DNA of 64,000 bases from Ictalurus punctatus (GCF_001660625.3 NC_030441.2:7185186-7249185), one strand, 5' to 3'; positions 31,958 through 45,345 are shown, numbered from the stretch's first letter. Program-made: numbers and translations. Notes: generated by a model not told the origin, from the letters alone.

Positions 31958-34284
31958 GTAGAAAATGTAAAAATTTCACCAAGTGAAGGGTTTACACAGG
32001 CTGGCACACACATAAGGTACAACAGAAAATAAGGTAGAATTAGTCAAACACTGTATAATATTAATAAACCTAGATAATATGGTAGATAAGAAACTTGAAT
32101 CAGATCCTTCTCTAAAGATTTTATTTTTATCTTACAGCCTATAGAATGATATAAGTGCTAACTATTCAGTTAATTCATGCAGCTGAGTGTGGCTTTTTTT
32201 TAAACCACTTGAGTTACAGGGCTCTCATCAATTCTTCTCTTCCTCTGAAACCTACCTCAGTAAACCTATCACAGGATTCATCAACACCAGAAGCCGTGAG
32301 GCTGTGCAGGTCTGACTAGTTCAATTGCTACTGAGCTTCCTCTGTTGGTGTAAGATCTCTTATCAGGATGCTAACAAAGTGGAGTGAGATGGAGTGTAGT
32401 CTATCTATCACTTTCAAACACACCTGTGAGCAAGCCATGCACACGTGCCATTCTGCAGCAGCTGCAGACAAAAAACATGTGCCTACATGTCTGTTTGGGA
32501 GACTGTGAGCTAGAACACATCCACACCTATGAACACTACTCATAAAATTCAAACAGGGGTTGTGGAAGATGTTGTGCTATAATGGTCTAATGCATTTGAT
32601 GCATATATATTTCAGTGTCATTTTACAATACAGAATTATTTGAGGTTTTAATACTATTTTCCAAATATTTATCACTCAGTGTTTTGGCATGATGAAAACT
32701 GTTCTTGCCAAACCGAATTATATACTTGTTATCCTGAGGCCTAGATAAACCTTTACTTTTTAAAGCAAAATTGTAGTGTAAATACTGAATAAACAGACAT
32801 GAGGAAGATCTGCTGAGATCTAATAAAACCAGTGCCAAGCATGATTTCCTCTTCTCAATAAAACTTTGTGTGGGAGAACCTCCAACGAGTTTGCTGAATC
32901 ATGCCATGAATGCATCAACAAACCAATTTATTTGTGCTTCCAAGACAAAGTAATTTAGAGCATCTTTGAGCACCTTTCTCTTGTTTACTTGAACCCTAAC
33001 AAACCTAATACCATATTTACTTATTTGAGCCTGAGAGAAGAAGATTGCAAAATTCCCACTTAGGAAGCATTTTAGAAGTGCCCATCATCAACCATACATC
33101 TAACAAGTCTTTCTCCACAAGAACCTCAATATTTACTTCCATGCAGACTATAATTCGAGTTTGGCCCCTTTTGGGTGAAATTCCATTTTAATTAAAGTGT
33201 TTTGATATAAAGAAGGTCGGTCCCAAAACAATGCAGCACTGTCATCTCTTGTGAGGGAGACATTTAAGAACAGATACTCAAAGGTGAGGCAGAAAGGTGT
33301 CTCTTGTGGGTGATTTAATATGAAACACTCCCCCAAAGAGCACAATAGTGGATTTATTCTCAGAGAGAGGGTAAGTGCATTTTGGATGAAACTATGCTTG
33401 CTTGAGGCTAAAGGAAAGATTAGTTACTCTGTCTAGGAACATCCCACTGTCTGATATGACAGCGGTCTTTCAGTACTTGTCAGCGACTGGTGGTGTTTTT
33501 CTTTGCTAGGAGATTAGTTTTTGAAATCTTGAGTCTTTCTGGTTGCACTGATTGGAAGCAAAGTCCTGAGGTGAAAACAGGAAACTATAGAAAAGAACAA
33601 AAGTAATGTTAGGAGCCTGGACCTTTTCTAACAACAAAGATTTGTGACAGAGTTGATACGGATCACCACATTCATTGTCAACTGGTGAATACAAGATAAT
33701 TCTTTGGGACTTCTGTGTGGCGCCTTGTATTTCCCAGCAGACACAACTTTATATTCATTGTATTCATTACTATGTAGCCTCTCCCTCTGCACTAAAGCTC
33801 TCCACAAGTACTGGTGTCAAATTGTTAACATGTCCGATTTTGTTCTCGCATCTGCGGGTGGTTGATTATGAGGGCACAGTCTGACTCATTCTCTCCACCA
33901 GTGTCTGCCTTCTCTGCTCCATGCAGACATCTGGAGGCCTTTAGGGCCAGCCCCAGTAATTCACAGGTCAGAGACACTTTAAACAGCAACCCCAAAACAT
34001 GTCAGCAACGACCAAATGGACTGGGACACTATTTGTGGCAGCTTGGTACCTGCTGTTTTAAAAGAATTCTGCTTTATTTTCATATTTATAATATTCTTTC
34101 TAGTGGTAGAAGCTGCTATAAAGAAAAAAATCTTTGAATGGATAATATAAATTCCATTTAGCTGTTTAGTGGTTGGTGAGAGTTAAACAACACAGCATGT
34201 TTGCAATGCTGAACTCAAGATCAGTTTGTCCTCTTCATGAATCCACACACCAGTGTGTATTTTTGTTTTTCTGCATATTTCATA
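31958..34284. other. Unannotated interval
   Basis: About 2.3 kb without repeats I recognise. Sequence complexity is normal, with only short ORFs. It could hold conserved noncoding DNA, which cannot be judged from one sequence. Confidence 0.35.
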
Positions 34285-34378
34285 GGCAGCAAGGTGGTGC
34301 AGTGGGTTGCTACCCACAGTTCCACTTTCCAGAGTTTGTTTCTATATTCAGGTTACTGTCTATGTGGAGTTTTACAAT
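34285..34378 (+). repeat. SINE A, 5' fragment
   Basis: 'ggcagcaaggtggtgcagtg' and 'aggttactgtctatgtggag' match the head and next block of SINE A. Confidence 0.55.
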
Positions 34379-34984
34379 GAAGAAAAAATATATGTTAAAA
34401 GAATTGCTTTTATAATAGCATAACAAGCATGAAGCCTGCACACATGATCAAAGAGAGGAAACATTCATATGATGACTGTTTATTGTAACATTTGGTATAT
34501 TGCATACATAGTGCATACATGTTTGAATATCCATCTGAGAAAATAGTTTTTAAATCAACGTTGTAAAGCATGTTGTTCAAAAACTTCCTCATTAGTTAAC
34601 ACTCAAAGACCATAAACACATATCTTCATGAAATCATAACAACAGCCAGAAACCTTATAGATATGGAACATCTGGTCATAATATTTAGAAATGTATGTAA
34701 TATCAGATCAATATTGGTGTAGTAGATAAAGTCCTTCAGACTTGCTTCAGTTCTGTGAATGCTATAATTGATGTCGTAGTGGTACCAATATGGGAGCTCA
34801 ATGGGAACTGATCTGAGAACAGATGGACATTGACATTGGGCCTCATTTATTAATCTTTTAGTTGTATGTAAATGATTGTGTAAGCCAAAATAAACTAAAA
34901 TGTTCCTCCAGATTTACACAAATTTTGGAAACACAGATTGTCGTCGTACTCATATGTGTCTGTTTATTTTTTTTTTACATTCTT
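34379..34984. other. Unannotated interval
   Basis: No recognised feature. Confidence 0.3.
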
Positions 34985-35004
34985 TAAATAATGTCCATAA
35001 TATA

Positions 35005-36074
35005 GGACAACTTGAGAATGTGCTCCCTTATATTATATCGGTAGAGCAAAATGGTTTTATAAAGGGATGTCAGTTGTTTTTCAATACCCGCACACTCTTT
35101 AATATAATTTATTCAAAGCATTCAGCTATACTTCCTGAGATTGTAATTTCTTTAGATGCCGAAAAAGCATTTGATAGGGTTGAGTGGGAGTATTTGTTTG
35201 CAGTTTTGAGGAAATTCGGATTTCGGGGATAAATTTTTTTCTTGCTTTAAGTTTGTAGGTGCATCCTCTTTGGTTCCTTTAAGCAACAACCACTTATTTC
35301 CTCCATCGTGTTTGGGCTCTACATTTTCAGTGTGGTATAACAAGGGCATTAAACAATTAAAAACCAATTAAAGATTAAAGATGCATCTGTTTCGTTATTT
35401 TCAAATTCGAAATTTTGTTTCTAGATGTTTTCCTAATTTCCCCTCTGCGCCTCCAGAACAGTCTTGGGAAAGCTTGTTTTCAAACAATCCACATCAGAGC
35501 GGAATGATTTCTAAGATATATGATTTTATTCTGGTGTTAGGTAGTGAGTCGGGTACCAAAATTAAGAATGCATGGGAAATGGAATTAGGGGTACAAATAA
35601 GTGAAGGGAACGTGCTATTGGTAGGATACAGTCTACCACTTCTTTGCTCATCTTAGGCTCATTCAATTCAAAGTTTTACATAGGGTCCATTTGTCTAAGT
35701 CGAGACTTTCTGTAATATATCCAAAAGTAGAGGACAAGTGTGATAAATGCCATGGCTCTCCCTATCATCTTGGTCATATGTTTTTCTTTTGCCCTGATCT
35801 CCATAGTTTTTGGACTGGTTTCTTTACTATCGTGTCCACTATTCTCAGAGTAGATTTAAAACCTTGCCCATTGATTGCTATATTTGGGGTTCCTTATGCC
35901 TCATTAAGCTCTGTACAAAAAGATATTATCGCTTTCACATCCCTAATCACAAGACGTTTCCTACTGTTGTATTGGATGTCTGCTAAATATCCAACCATCT
36001 CCCAGTGGCTTAAGGACATGATGGTTTTTTTTTTAATTCGAGAAAAAAAAATATACGATAAGGGGTTGTACTGA
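35005..36074 (+). pseudogene. L1/Tx1-type ORF2 relic
   Basis: Reads LENVLPYIISVEQNGFIKG, FFNTRTLFNIIYSKHS and VISLDAEKAFDRVEWEYLFA. The Asp at 35155-35157 is the palm motif A aspartate of reverse transcriptase. After FGFRG the frame stops. The sequence resumes NNHLFPPSCLGSTFSVWYNK, then HLFRYFQIRNFVSRCFPNFP and GMISKIYDFILVLGSESGTK. The C-terminal part is VLHRVHLSKSRLSVIYPKVE with a Cys/His cluster CDKCHGSPYHLGHMFFFC. The YADD block and thumb are absent, so a large internal deletion joins RT core to C-terminal domain near 35240. This is known Tx1/L1 architecture, here inactive. Confidence 0.85.
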
Positions 36075-36076
36075 CA

Positions 36077-36079
<3 letters not shown>

Positions 36080-36136
<57 letters not shown>
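36080..36136. repeat. (TA)n microsatellite in LINE 3' region
   Basis: Pure TA dinucleotides just after the LINE ORF stop. Confidence 0.95.
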
Positions 36137-36139
<3 letters not shown>

Positions 36140-36471
36140 GACAACACTTTATTTAATATTTTATGGAGTTACAAGCCCTTCCCAGTTAAATTCTTTGCCT
36201 GTTGTAGGATTTTACAATATGTAAACAACCGGATATAGATATTGGTTAGCCATGATGAGCCGGGGTCTGGTGGAGGCGAGGGGGGTGGGGGGTGGTCTGG
36301 GGTTGTTTAGTTGATTATACTCTTTAATTTTGTTTTTCTTTTCTACACTCTGTATGTATGTATGTATGTATGTATATGTATGTGTATATATATGTAGAAC
36401 ACAAAATGAGAATGATATTGCATTTATGTGACAGGAAGTATGTGTTCTTTTTCAATAAAAATGTTTTGGAA

Positions 36472-36607
36472 AAAAACAACAATATAAAACAACTGTTTTT
36501 CACAAAATTTTTCGATGATATTCTTAGTCCCTGACATCACTATGTCAGGGACTAAGAATATCATCGAAAAATTTTGTGAAAAACAGTTGTTTTATATTGT
36601 TGTTTTT
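36472..36607. repeat. Perfect palindrome: 66-bp arms, 4-bp spacer
   Basis: Arm 36472-36537 and arm 36542-36607 are exact reverse complements around the spacer CACT (36538-36541). The centre reads CCCTGACATCACTATGTCAG. The left arm begins in the A-run at the 3' end of the L1/Tx1-type LINE, and the right arm ends in a T-run. There are no mismatches in 66 pairs, so it is very recent, under strong conversion, or an assembly or library artefact. Confidence 0.95.
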
Positions 36608-36642
36608 ACTAGCATGAGGATGTGTTTTTGATAGAGACTACA

Positions 36643-36686
36643 GTGAGTGTAAGTGTATCTGAATCTGAGTGTAAGTGTATCTGAAT
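36643..36686 (+). repeat. 22-bp tandem duplication
   Basis: 'gagtgtaagtgtatctgaat' with 2 more bases occurs twice in a row, with near identity. Confidence 0.8.
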
Positions 36687-37034
36687 TCCTAAAATACCAC
36701 ATTCATTTGTATTGGTTAACTTTTGAGCAGTACAAACAAGTAGGATAACCAACAAGTTTGCAAGTAAGGAGGACAATTTTCAAAAACAAAAACAATACTT
36801 CAGAAAATAGAATACAGAAAAGAATCACTAATTTTTTTATATTTGTGATAACAGGCAAGTGGCTATTAAAATATAGTGTTTTCCTATGAGGGATTATGCT
36901 TGGAATATTGTGTATTGTGATGTGAATGCTTGGTGGACATGTGCTTCATATTTGGCACGAGACAAGATGTTTAACTAATAAAACTGATCCTTTCCTGTTT
37001 TCTTTCTATTGCTTTCTCAGGAGTAATGCACAGT

Positions 37035-37116
<82 letters not shown>

Positions 37117-37924
37117 GAAGAAGGAAAAAGTCAGGTCCCTGTCCTTGATTTACCCCACTTAAACATTTTGCTGGCTTGAACCCAGTCCCAAAGCCTTCTA
37201 GACTGAACTTCTTGATCCTAAAAGATTCACAGATGATGGCAAATGATGAGTAGAGATGAGTAGATGCCAAAACTCCAAACAAAATGACATAATGGGAGCT
37301 GTATTAGCTGATAAAAGTGCTAAAATAACTTTTATGTCACCATATTGGAATTAGTCCTACTGTCCAGTTATTGTGTCACTCTCCTGCTCATATTTTCATG
37401 GGAGTATTCTTGTCTGAATTCTTAGTCAGGCAATAAGCAGACATACCCAATTTCTCAAATCAGTTGGTCTAAGTAGGGATGAGTGCATTCTTTTTCACTG
37501 AGATAAGCTTGCATTAATCTGTAGTTATGATGACACAAAATGACACTATAAAGCTTTCAGAGAAGTCAACATCCCGATTTCATGAGAAATTTGTATGAAT
37601 TTAAATTAAAGAAGGCAATGTGATTGGCTTTTATAAGAAAGAGCATGAACCCTAACCTTGCCCATAACCATAACCTTAATCTTCACAGGTTCTCAGATAA
37701 ATAGTGCAAACTGTTGGAAGTGAAAATATACAAAATAACATTTTTACAATCACAATCAGCAATGTAAATATACAGTTAAATCATAAAGACAATATTTTGT
37801 AGGCCAACCTTTAGTGTCTGGGAACTATAATAACAGGACAAAATATTTATTTGTGGTATAATACATTAATTATTGTTAGTGGATACAACTGAAACTATAT
37901 GAAAAATACACTTTTTGTTAATAA
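36687..37924. other. Unannotated interval with (TG)n at 37036-37115
   Basis: An uninterrupted TG tract of about 80 bp is the sole feature. The surrounding DNA has no recognised element. Confidence 0.5.
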
Positions 37925-38150
37925 TTAAATCACTCACTTACTTTCAGTAACCACTTTGACCTGATCAGGGTCACAGTGGAGCCAAAGCATATACCAGGAG
38001 CACTGGGTGTGAGATGGGAATATCTCAGTCCAATCGCATGAGATGGGAATATCACAGTCCAATATACTAGTCCAATCGCAGGGCACGATGCACACACACA
38101 TTCACACAATCATTCACACCATCTTAACTAATCCACCTAGGTGTGAGGAA
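37925..38150 (-). repeat. SINE A, minus strand, 3' half
   Basis: On the minus strand it shows 'gtgccctgcgattggact', 'cacacccagtgctcctggta', 'ccactgtgaccctgatcagg' and 'gtggttactgaaagtaagtg'. A roughly 30-bp internal segment ('gagatgggaatatctcagtc' and following) is duplicated at about 38010-38065. Confidence 0.68.
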
Positions 38151-38312
38151 ACGTATATATGAAATGTTGAGCTCAATTTTCAAATACCATGCACCTATAT
38201 TACAGCTATGATGTTTTTGCTAATATTTATATATGTTGGATGGAATATGACAGAAGTTCACATCATCTCAGTCAAGCACTTATAAGTAGTTTTTTTTTCT
38301 TAACTGGACTTA

Positions 38313-38505
38313 CAGTTCCCTCCATTAATATTGGAACCCTTGGTAAATATGAGCAAAGAGGGCTGTGAAAAATTGTCTTTATTGTTTAACATTTTGATCT
38401 TTTGTTAAAATAATTCATAAAAATTTTCTGCTCTCATGGATATCAAACAATTGCAAACAAAACACAGGTTTATCAAAAATATCATTATTAAATATACTGT
38501 AAGGG
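38313..38505 (+). mobile_element. Tc1-like terminal inverted repeat, single end
   Basis: After TA at 38311-38312 comes CAGTTCCCTCCATTAATATT, then 'ggaacccttggtaaatatga' and 'gcaaagagggctgtgaaaaa', which I recognise as the outer end of a fish Tc1-like family. No matching right end or transposase is seen nearby, so it is a solo end or truncated element. Confidence 0.65.
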
Positions 38506-39747
<1,242 letters not shown>

Positions 39748-40260
39748 TGTCACAATTTCCCCTCGTGCAAGTGCTGGAACATGCAGCATGCTCTGAAACT
39801 CAAAACAAAGTTCGCAGTGCGAGAGCGCTTCAGGGTTTTTCAGTGACATTGACTTTGTTTACATCCTACACATGCATCTGTTATGATTTATTTTCTGTCT
39901 CTGCCACTGTATTGTCAGAGATTGTTTCCCGTATGTGTCATCATTGTTCTCAGTTGTTTTATGTTTCACCCCTGATTATGTCTGGTATTTAAACCCCTCG
40001 TATATATATGTATTTTGTGAAGTAATGAGTTTTATCACAGTGCCAAGCCTTTGTTCCTTGTTTCTGTGCCATAGTTTTGATCTTGTTCTCCTCCTTGTTT
40101 TTTGATTCTTGTTTAGCCTCGTTTATGCCCATTTTAGATCGCCTCACCTATTGCCTGTTTTGACCACGTTATTGTCTCACATTTTGCATTTGTCTGCCTG
40201 CCTGTCTTTAATAAAGCTCTTTTCTGCACTTGCATCCATCCTAACCCCCATTACGTGACA
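39748..40260 (+). repeat. 5' LTR (513 bp)
   Basis: Contains 'gtatttaaacccctc' as a TATA-like promoter region near 39989, 'ctttaataaagctctt' as polyadenylation signal near 40207, and ends CATTACGTGACA. Confidence 0.9.
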
Positions 40261-40277
40261 GAATACATTGCCACACC

Positions 40278-41322
40278 ATGGATGCAGCAGGAAGACAGAG
40301 GAGACGTCACGCTAGGGAAACCAAGCAAATGGTCCCAGCTTTGGATTCAATCTAGTTTCCCCAATGGACTGCCATAGATCTCCCAGATCCATATGATGGG
40401 TTTTTTGGCTAGCCTGAATATTTCCTTTTTGACTGCCAGTTCTATTTTGCGAGCCTAGCAGACCCCAAGCCTGACAAGAAGCAATGGCTATGGTTCATGT
40501 GGACCTGGTTCTTCGGCCCAGCCCACCAGTGGGCACAGCTTCTAGTTGCCATAGGATCCAGTGGACTTGAGAACGTAAAATCAGCTTGTGGGACTATTTG
40601 TGAGAGCGTTCGGGAGCCCATATTTTCCGGAAGAATATCTTTTGGGGGAGGGGGGGCAGCCTGGCAGATAAACCACCTATTCATTGCAGGCAAGCAGGGC
40701 AGCCCTCACAGCAGAGCTCCAGTCAGAGGTCAATGTGACAAACTCATCCCCAGAGCCACAGCCGGAGGTCAACGTGGCGACCTTATCTCCAGAGCTCCAG
40801 CCTGAGACCCATGAGGTGGTCTCCCCTGCAGAGCTCTAGCCTGAGACCCAAGAGGCGATCTCACATTCAGAGTTCCTGCCAGGGGTCAACAAGGCGACCT
40901 CACCTCCAGAGCGTCAGTAGGAGGTCAACATGGTGACCTCCTCCTCAGAGCTCCAGCACAAGACCCACGAGGTGGTCTCATCTCCAGAACTCCCATTGAA
41001 GGTTGAAGAGACGGCCTTCCAAACCCTGTTCCTGTCTGATGTCAACGTCAAGGCCAATCAAGTTCTGCTCATGCCTGAGTCTACTGACACGGCCAACCAA
41101 GCTCTGCCTGCATCTGAGTCTGCTGACATGGCCAATCAAGTTCTGCCATCCTGCTCTGCTGAAGTCGTTGCTCTGCCTTCCTGCTCTGCCGAGGACATTG
41201 TTCTGCCTTTCTGCTCCTCTGAGGACGTCGCTCTGCCTTCCTGCTCCGCCAAAGCTGACAATCCAGCTTCCCACACCTGGGTGCTGCCAAGGGACCCCAG
41301 CAAACCTGCCCCAGCCTCATGA
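40278..41322 (+). pseudogene. Gag-like plus repeat-rich ORF of second LTR element
   Basis: The frame starts MDAAGRQRRRHARETKQMV, then after two stops reads PEYFLFDCQFYFASLADP and KQWLWFMWTWFFGPAHQWAQ, resembling the Ty3/gypsy Gag pattern of an FLF-C---F block followed by a W-A--WA block. Downstream come about 20-residue repeats (VNVATLSPELQPETHEVVS-like) with stops near 40838 and 40918. Then VEETAFQTLFLSDVNVKANQ, three ADTANQ-type units and four PSCSAEDVAL-type units lead to PASHTWVLPRDPSKPAPAS and a stop. No polymerase is present. It is broken by several stops, and the repeats are shared with 7690-9234. Confidence 0.72.
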
Positions 41323-41475
41323 CTGCTCCTCAGCTCCTTGAGGAGCGTGCTAGCTGTGGGACAATGCCTGCCTTGGGACCTGAGGGGCTGTGAAGACATT
41401 TTGCACAGAGGGTCAGGACCACCAGGGGAGGGAGTGTTTTCTGGCACTCCAGGAGTAGCCCTTTGGGGGGGGGGT

Positions 41476-41964
41476 TGTCACGATTTCCCCTCACGCAAGC
41501 GCTGGAGCACACAGCGTGCTCTGAAACCCAAAGCAAAGCTCGCAGCGCAAGCTTGCGCTTCCAGGTTTTTCAGTGACATTGACTTTGTCTATATTCTACA
41601 TGTGCATGTTATAATTTCTGTCCTGTCTCTGCCACTGTATTGTCATTGATTGTTCCCCATATGTGGCATCATTGTTCTCAGCTGTTTTTTGTTTCACCCC
41701 GATTACGTTTGGCATTTAAACCCCTGTGTGTCTATGTACTTCTGTTATCACCGTGCCAAGCTGTTGTTACTTGTTTCTGTGCCATAGTTTTGATCCTGTT
41801 TTCATCCTCGTTTTTCGATTCTTGTTTATGCCCATTTGCAGATCGTCTGACCTATTGCCTGTTTTGACCATGCTGTTGTCTCATGTTTTGGATTTGTCTG
41901 CCTGCCTGTCTTTAATAAAGCTCTTTTCTGCACTTGCATCCATCCTAACACCCATTACGTAACA
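41476..41964 (+). repeat. 3' LTR (489 bp)
   Basis: Homologous to 39748-40260 with scattered differences and some deletions, such as the 'tatatatatgtattttgtga' part. It ends ATTACGTAACA. Confidence 0.9.
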
Positions 41965-44289
41965 GTAAATGTGAATATAATGAGGCTTTTTGCCTGTAAC
42001 TGACATTATAATATCCCCCTTAATCAACCCTCTGGATCAAAGTTTGATTTCTAATGGGATCTCAATATAGGTAGTATGGAGATAAAGTTATACGATCCAT
42101 ACCAAGTTGGCTGTTGAGAGACTCCTCCAAAGCATTCATCTTTTCATGATTCAGTGGATACTTGCACTAGGAGACTAAATAAGTAGCAGTGGTCAAATAT
42201 TTTTTTAACAATACAAGATGCAAAATCACTGATTTGTCGATCCAGACAGGATTAAAATGATTGGATGATTATAGACTTGGTCAAAAACAGGTAATTTGTT
42301 CTGCTCTCAGGGGAGGAGGGTGAAAAACACTGACATGGCAGATGGAAATAAAATCACAGAGGAGTATCTGCAAATGATGGAATTACTCCAGGTCACCATG
42401 TAAATTTATTCTCATCCAAATGGATGAGAGTGCCAGAGTCCTTTGTGAAAATTGGTGTAATGGAGTCCCAGCATCCAGCCCTTGAGCTTTTGACAGCATT
42501 GAATTGAAATCAGTACTGTCAAGTGTCTGCTACAGTTAATGCAGAGTGTCTGATTATCTGACACCTTGTGGCTAATGGTTAAGATAATACAGTTTCTTTT
42601 ATGTTTACTACAGTGTCATGATTTTCCTGTACAGTGTCACCAGCAATCTGCTCTGCTACTATACTGTACTACTGATTCTGATTCTGGAGATCAACACCCA
42701 TAATGAATTATAATTTTGGCACTTTTGAAAGATGGTATCTATGAAATACCAAATGGTATCTATGAAATCAGGATTTTTTTAATAATAGAGGAAGGACAGA
42801 GCTGTCTCTTACAGGAAAACAGGCACAATTTAGAAAATCATAAAAATTTAATATTATGTAAAATAACAGGCACCGGTACCCTTGAAAGTTATGCAAAAAA
42901 TTCCACAATGGTTTTGTAGAGGTTTCTGCACACTGACAAAAATGCAAACATAAGTAAGGGTGCCACTAGCTTCACTGACAGATTCTAAGCAGAAAACAAA
43001 CCACTGGCACCAAAAATTACCAGACAACAGATAAAACACCTGTGGTGCCTGTGGCTTTTGTTTAGGTCTGCATTTACGGGAAAGCCTTGTGCCTGGTGCA
43101 ACACTGACTAAATAGGAGAAAGCCATTATAAACTGTTCTAAAGCTTCCACAGCCTAAACCAGACATGAGGGCCAAACCAGAAGCTGACTTGGATTTGCTG
43201 AACAAATTCCTGTGCAGGAAGTAGCTGTGACACAGCCCCACAATTAGAAGCATTCCAGCAGAGGGTGACAACCTGATAATGACACGCAATCAGAGCAGGG
43301 TATCATAACTGGTCTTAGATCAGGCTTTTGGTCAAATGTTTTCAGTTTTTTATTATTAGGTGCTGCTGAGGAGGCAAGTGTGAAGAAATGTCATTTCATA
43401 CAAAATATGCTTCTTTTTTTTAATGGAAATGTCAGTATTTTAAGTCTGCAAAACATTGCAGCTAAAAACAGCATTTAGTGTACCTGTCACACAGCTCTGG
43501 GAGTCATTTAGTCTTTGATGACCCTAAAAGACTCAGGCATGTTTTTATCTATTACACAATCATCTGGATCAGAAAGATAAGTTGGATAGCCAACTGGTGT
43601 ACCATGAAGATCTAACTTGAGTTCAGGTCATTAGAAGGGCTTCAAAGGAATCCAAGACTACTGTCTCACTAAACACTTTATATAGATAAACATGCACATG
43701 ACTACTGGCCAGCCATTTTTCTGGTCTGTTTAGGATCTCTGCTGCACAGTAAATGTTTGATGTCCAGGCTCAGATGTCATAAATTAACGAAAGCCTGAAC
43801 TTTCTTGTATTTTTTATTAGTAAAAAAAAAAAAAGGTACTATATTTGTACAAAAGTATTCAAACATAATAATATTCTTTTAGGTTGTCACACCCAGCAGC
43901 CACTGTATGACTGTGGGGGAGTTTACTTCTTGCATTATTCTCAGCCTCACACACCCTTATCACAAAGCTCATCACTCTTTTCAGGACCTCTTTGTGCTCT
44001 TTCATGTGCCTTGAATGATTTAGTGTAAACATAGTGGTATTTCATGCGTCATTCACATTTCAGTGGTGCAATATGGGCAACCGACTCTATCATCATGCCT
44101 CCCAGGAAGGACTTCTATCAAAGTGGGATATTCAATAAAGAAATAGCCGATGTGGTATTAAAAGCATAGATACCTGTTTATTTAAGAGTACAATGCAAGC
44201 AGCAGAAGGAATCATACATTTTATGTAATTCATAGTTTTGTTTTTTTGTTGTTGTTTTTTTTAGATTTCATTTCATTTGCTGTAATCAC
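41965..44289. other. Unannotated interval
   Basis: About 2.3 kb. A minus-strand ORF of 98 codons at 42854-43150 has no recognisable domain or repeat-family match. A 21-bp tandem duplication ('ggtatctatgaaataccaaa' type) is at about 42731-42770. Confidence 0.35.
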
Positions 44290-44459
44290 ATGTGGCAGAG
44301 TGGTGCAGCAGGTACTGTTGCTGCCAGGGACTCCAGGGACCCCAGTTTAATGCTGAGCTTAGGGTACTGGCTGTGAATTTGTCTGCATGGGTTTTCTTGT
44401 GGGTTCTCTAGCTTCCTCCTACCTCCCAGGTGGATTGGTTACACTAAAATTGCCACTAG

Positions 44460-44531
<72 letters not shown>

Positions 44532-44610
44532 ATGTCCTGTAATATACTGTGGAGTCATCGTGACCTTTACTAGAATAAAGCAGTTAAGATGAATGAATGA
44601 ATTTATTCAT
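44290..44610 (+). mobile_element. SINE A, nearly full length, with internal (TG)n
   Basis: The head 'tggcagagtggtgcagcagg' with box-B-like 'agtttaatgctgag' is followed by 'tgtctgcatgggttttcttg', 'ctcctacctcccaggtggat' and a (TG)n tract at 44460-44529. The end is 'gtggagtcatcgtgaccttt', 'aaagcagttaagatgaatga'. The (TG)n sits where other copies have a short 'gtgtgtgtg' stretch. Confidence 0.75.
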
Positions 44611-45345
44611 TATTCATTTATGGCCAATAATAAGTGAGATGTGAATGGAGAACTCTGTGTACCATGTAATTCTTGCTTGGACCAGTGATTGCTAGAGATC
44701 ACTATAATCATAGTGACCTAAATATGTGCCCAAGAGTAGAGATATGATCTCATTCTCTCCAACTCAATCAACCAAAGAGGCATAGTTAATCTTCAGTGGC
44801 ACCTGTGAGGAAAACGCTTGAAGGTTTACACTACAGTGCAAAACAGTAGCAGAGATTGTGCCACACTGAATAACTGTGAAGGGAAAATGAAAAATACTGA
44901 GCTTACGTTGAGACAGAAAGGTAAGTCATAAATCACAGAGTGCTATTCTCTCTTTCTCCAGGTCCAGAAGGAGCACATTTAAAATCCATTAGTGATGGTG
45001 CAGCCAGCTGTACATCAGCAATGGTCATAAATTGCTTTATTGGATGAAGTTTCTGCAAAGTGATGAGCTAAGCGATACTGATTTCAAATGGGTGATTCAG
45101 ACTTTTAGCATTGTTAGGGGAAGATAACACAAGCAAACTAATCTATCATGAGTTCTACTGTGTATCACCTGAAACAGTAATAATTAAATTTAAAACATGT
45201 CTGATAATTCTGTTTCTGATAACACTGTTGCTATTGTTGACAGCAAATTTGTTATCTTGCATTATATGATGGCCATCTAAGGGAAAGAATAATATAGGTG
45301 CCATGTAGTTTATTTTCTTCTATGCACTCTGTTCTAGCCTCTCTC

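Larger units (their letters stand above)
34985..36475 (+). mobile_element. L1/Tx1-type LINE, 5'-truncated, internally deleted
   Basis: A reverse transcriptase fragment, a C-terminal domain, a 3' untranslated region with (TA)n and TATG repeats, and 'tttcaataaaaatgttttgg' plus an A run at the end lie in order on the plus strand. The end near 36475 has the polyadenylation signal and A-rich tail typical of L1-like insertions. A perfect palindrome overlaps the tail. Confidence 0.85.
39748..41964 (+). mobile_element. Non-autonomous LTR retrotransposon, second type
   Basis: LTRs at 39748-40260 and 41476-41964 start TGTCACRATTTCCCCTC and end TKACA-type (TGACA left, TAACA right). A G run (41465-41474) before the right LTR is a likely polypurine tract. 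The internal 1.2 kb has Gag remnants and tandem repeats but no enzyme domains. Flanks ttaca (39743-39747) and gtaaa (41965-41969) do not match well, so the target duplication is unsupported. The 3' internal half matches that of 7360-9687. Confidence 0.9.

Noticed and set aside
36926..37282. ORFs on both strands across (TG)n
   Set aside because: VCVCVC and THTHTH are translations of the dinucleotide repeat and have no coding support.
42854..43150. 98-codon minus-strand ORF as host exon
   Set aside because: No recognisable domain, no repeat of codon structure, and no clear splice context; the length is plausible by chance.
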